This document shows, one piece after another, positions 62,965 through 64,000 of a stretch of DNA of 64,000 nucleotides. The position numbers were made by a program, and so were the translations under genes. The DNA lies in the NCBI RefSeq assembly GCF_027923385.1, contig NZ_BSEC01000001.1, forward strand, positions 2,120,501 to 2,184,500, read 5' to 3'. Source of the DNA: Methylocystis echinoides (GTDB taxonomy: Bacteria > Pseudomonadota > Alphaproteobacteria > Rhizobiales > Beijerinckiaceae). Position 1 is the stretch's first letter. The number at the start of each line of letters is the position of its first letter. A model generated the notes under the pieces. It was given only the letters and a program-made list of their open reading frames with translations. It was not told the origin of the DNA and did not search any database.

Positions 62965-64000
62965 ACGCGCCGCTTCTCAGCGTCAGCGACGCGCGCAAGC
63001 GCTACGGCCCCGTCGCCGCGCTGGATGGCGTCTCGCTGGAGGTTCGGGCGGGCGAGTTTTTCGCGCTGCTGGGGCCTTCTGGCTGCGGCAAGACCACGCT
63101 GATGCGCTGCATCGCCGGTTTCGAGACGCCTGACAGCGGGCGCGTGACGCTGAACGGCGCGGACCTTTCCGGCGTGCCGCCCTATCGGCGCCCGGTCAAT
63201 ATGATGTTCCAGTCCTACGCCTTGTTCCCGCATCTGAATGTGTTCGACAACATCGCCTTCGGCCTGCGCCGCAAGGGCGAGGCGGCGGAGGCCATCGCCG
63301 CGCGCGTCGGCGAATTGCTGGAGATGACGCAGCTTTCGCCTTGCGCGACGCGGCGTATCAATGAATTGTCGGGCGGCCAGCGTCAGCGCGTCGCGCTCGC
63401 CCGCGCTCTGGCGCCGCGTCCCGCGCTGCTGCTGCTCGATGAGCCGCTCGGCGCGCTCGATCGCAAGCTGCGCGAGGAGACGCAGTTCCAGCTCAAGGAA
63501 ATCCAGCGAAAGACGCAGACGAGTTTCGTCATCGTCACCCATGATCAGGACGAGGCGCTGGCGCTCGCCGACCGCGTCGCCGTCATGCGTGCGGGCAAAG
63601 TGGAGCAGATCGCGTCGCCTGTGGAGATCTACGAGAAGCCGGCGACGCGTTTCGTCGCCGGCTTCGTGGGCGAGACGAATTTTGTCGATGGGGTGGTGCG
63701 GGGCGGCGCGCTGGATACGGCTTTCGGCCTGCTGCCGCGCGCTCGGTGCGACTTGCCGGAAGGCGCGCGCGCGACATTGAGCATTCGGCCCGAGCGTATC
63801 GGCGTGGCGCGGGCGGGCCATGGCGTTGCGGGGCTGGTGGAGGATTTCGTCTTTCGCGGCGAATATACGCTGCTGCGCGTGCGCGTGGCGCCGGATGTGG
63901 TGCTGCGCGTCGGCGCCTATGAGGGCGGTTTCGCGCAGGGCGAAGAGGTACGGCTGAGCTTCGCGCCGGACGCGGGCGTACTTTTCGCGGAGGCGGCATG
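62961..64000 (+). CDS. PotA-like ABC transporter ATP-binding subunit (runs to window edge)
   Basis: A 346-codon frame from GTG at 62961, overlapping the methyltransferase stop, to the last base; the final TG is probably the start of a TGA stop, which would also give an ATGA overlap with a permease gene outside the window. Walker A GPSGCGKTTLMR near 39-50, Q-loop MMFQSYALFPH near 82, signature LSGGQRQRVALARAL near 136, Walker B LLLLDEPLGALD near 157 and H-loop VTHDQDEALALADRVAVM near 191 are complete. The C-terminal TOBE-like part with the VGETNFVDG and LSIRPERIGV blocks matches spermidine/putrescine importers. Confidence 0.92.
   Translation, partial: MNAPLLSVSDARKRYGPVAALDGVSLEVRAGEFFALLGPSGCGKTTLMRCIAGFETPDSGRVTLNGADLSGVPPYRRPVNMMFQSYALFPHLNVFDNIAFGLRRKGEAAEAIAARVGELLEMTQLSPCATRRINELSGGQRQRVALARALAPRPALLLLDEPLGALDRKLREETQFQLKEIQRKTQTSFVIVTHDQDEALALADRVAVMRAGKVEQIASPVEIYEKPATRFVAGFVGETNFVDGVVRGGALDTAFGLLPRARCDLPEGARATLSIRPERIGVARAGHGVAGLVEDFVFRGEYTLLRVRVAPDVVLRVGAYEGGFAQGEEVRLSFAPDAGVLFAEAA

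Noticed and set aside
1..64000. CRISPR arrays, rRNA genes, complete insertion sequences or prophage
   Set aside because: No regularly spaced repeats, rRNA segments, transposase genes or phage structural genes were seen.

Overview
The window looks like a chromosomal segment of a GC-rich alphaproteobacterium of the Hyphomicrobiales, most likely a methylotroph or methanotroph of the Methylocystis/Methylosinus type. The support is: an NDUFA12-type complex I subunit followed by DUF2155, aat, accC, accB and aroQ in an order common in this group; an Omp25/31-type porin; a FliJ-like protein; a B12-dependent ribonucleotide reductase; two MxaD-like proteins beside a YVTN beta-propeller protein of the kind found with PQQ-dependent alcohol oxidation; and ornithine-lipid acyltransferases. 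The taxonomic call is inference from gene content.

Region 1 (1-7.8 kb) is a glycan or peptide-modification island. Glycosyltransferases of families GT10, GT2 (with a helical tail), GT4, GT71-like and GT62-like surround a small cassette. The cassette holds a PqqD-like peptide-binding protein, an HprK-like P-loop kinase and a 63-residue peptide with its own strong ribosome binding site; an ATP-grasp enzyme closes the operon. It reads like an unassigned RiPP-type (modified peptide) locus with glycosylation. Region 2 (7.8-8.9 kb) is an outer-membrane beta-barrel gene with a good terminator.

Region 3 (9.56-22.08 kb) is the most striking part: eleven same-strand genes, the last nine joined by overlaps of 1-4 nt. 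They encode a zinc-dependent MetE-like enzyme of epoxyalkane:coenzyme M transferase size, a small Cys-rich protein, a GMC oxidoreductase, two CoA-transferase-like subunits, an unknown 301-residue protein, phosphosulfolactate synthase, two aspartase/fumarase-superfamily lyases, a D-cysteine-desulfhydrase-like PLP enzyme and an ADP-forming acyl-CoA synthetase. This matches the bacterial coenzyme M biosynthesis gene set described in Xanthobacter autotrophicus Py2, combined with an epoxide-handling route whose later steps differ from the known dehydrogenase/carboxylase route. In a methane oxidiser, epoxides would arise from co-oxidation of alkenes by methane monooxygenase.

Region 4 (22.3-27.7 kb) holds an OprB-type porin and three exported enzymes with twin-arginine-like signals: a nucleoside deaminase, a bicovalent-flavin (BBE-type) oxidoreductase and a CDP-diacylglycerol-pyrophosphatase-like protein. 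It looks less GC-rich than its surroundings. A tRNA-Pro(GGG), a MerR regulator and heme A synthase follow. Region 5 (29.9-32.2 kb) is a DUF692 (multinuclear non-heme iron oxidase) cassette whose upstream membrane protein ends in a Cys/Gly-rich tail, a plausible modification substrate.

Region 6 (32.3-44.7 kb) contains fliJ-like, RlpA-like and BCS1-like AAA genes, a GIY-YIG gene framed by palindromic repeats, nrdJ with two NrdR-box-like sites upstream, olsB/olsA and two mxaD-like genes. Region 7 (44.7-64 kb) is mostly conserved housekeeping: a beta-propeller protein preceded by a 176-bp tandem repeat, NDUFA12, DUF2155, aat, accC-accB, aroQ, a DsbA-like protein, lptD-lptG, pepA, surE-pcm, an M23/LysM lipoprotein, DUF4383, BON, holC, a methyltransferase and a PotA-like ABC ATPase reaching the window edge.
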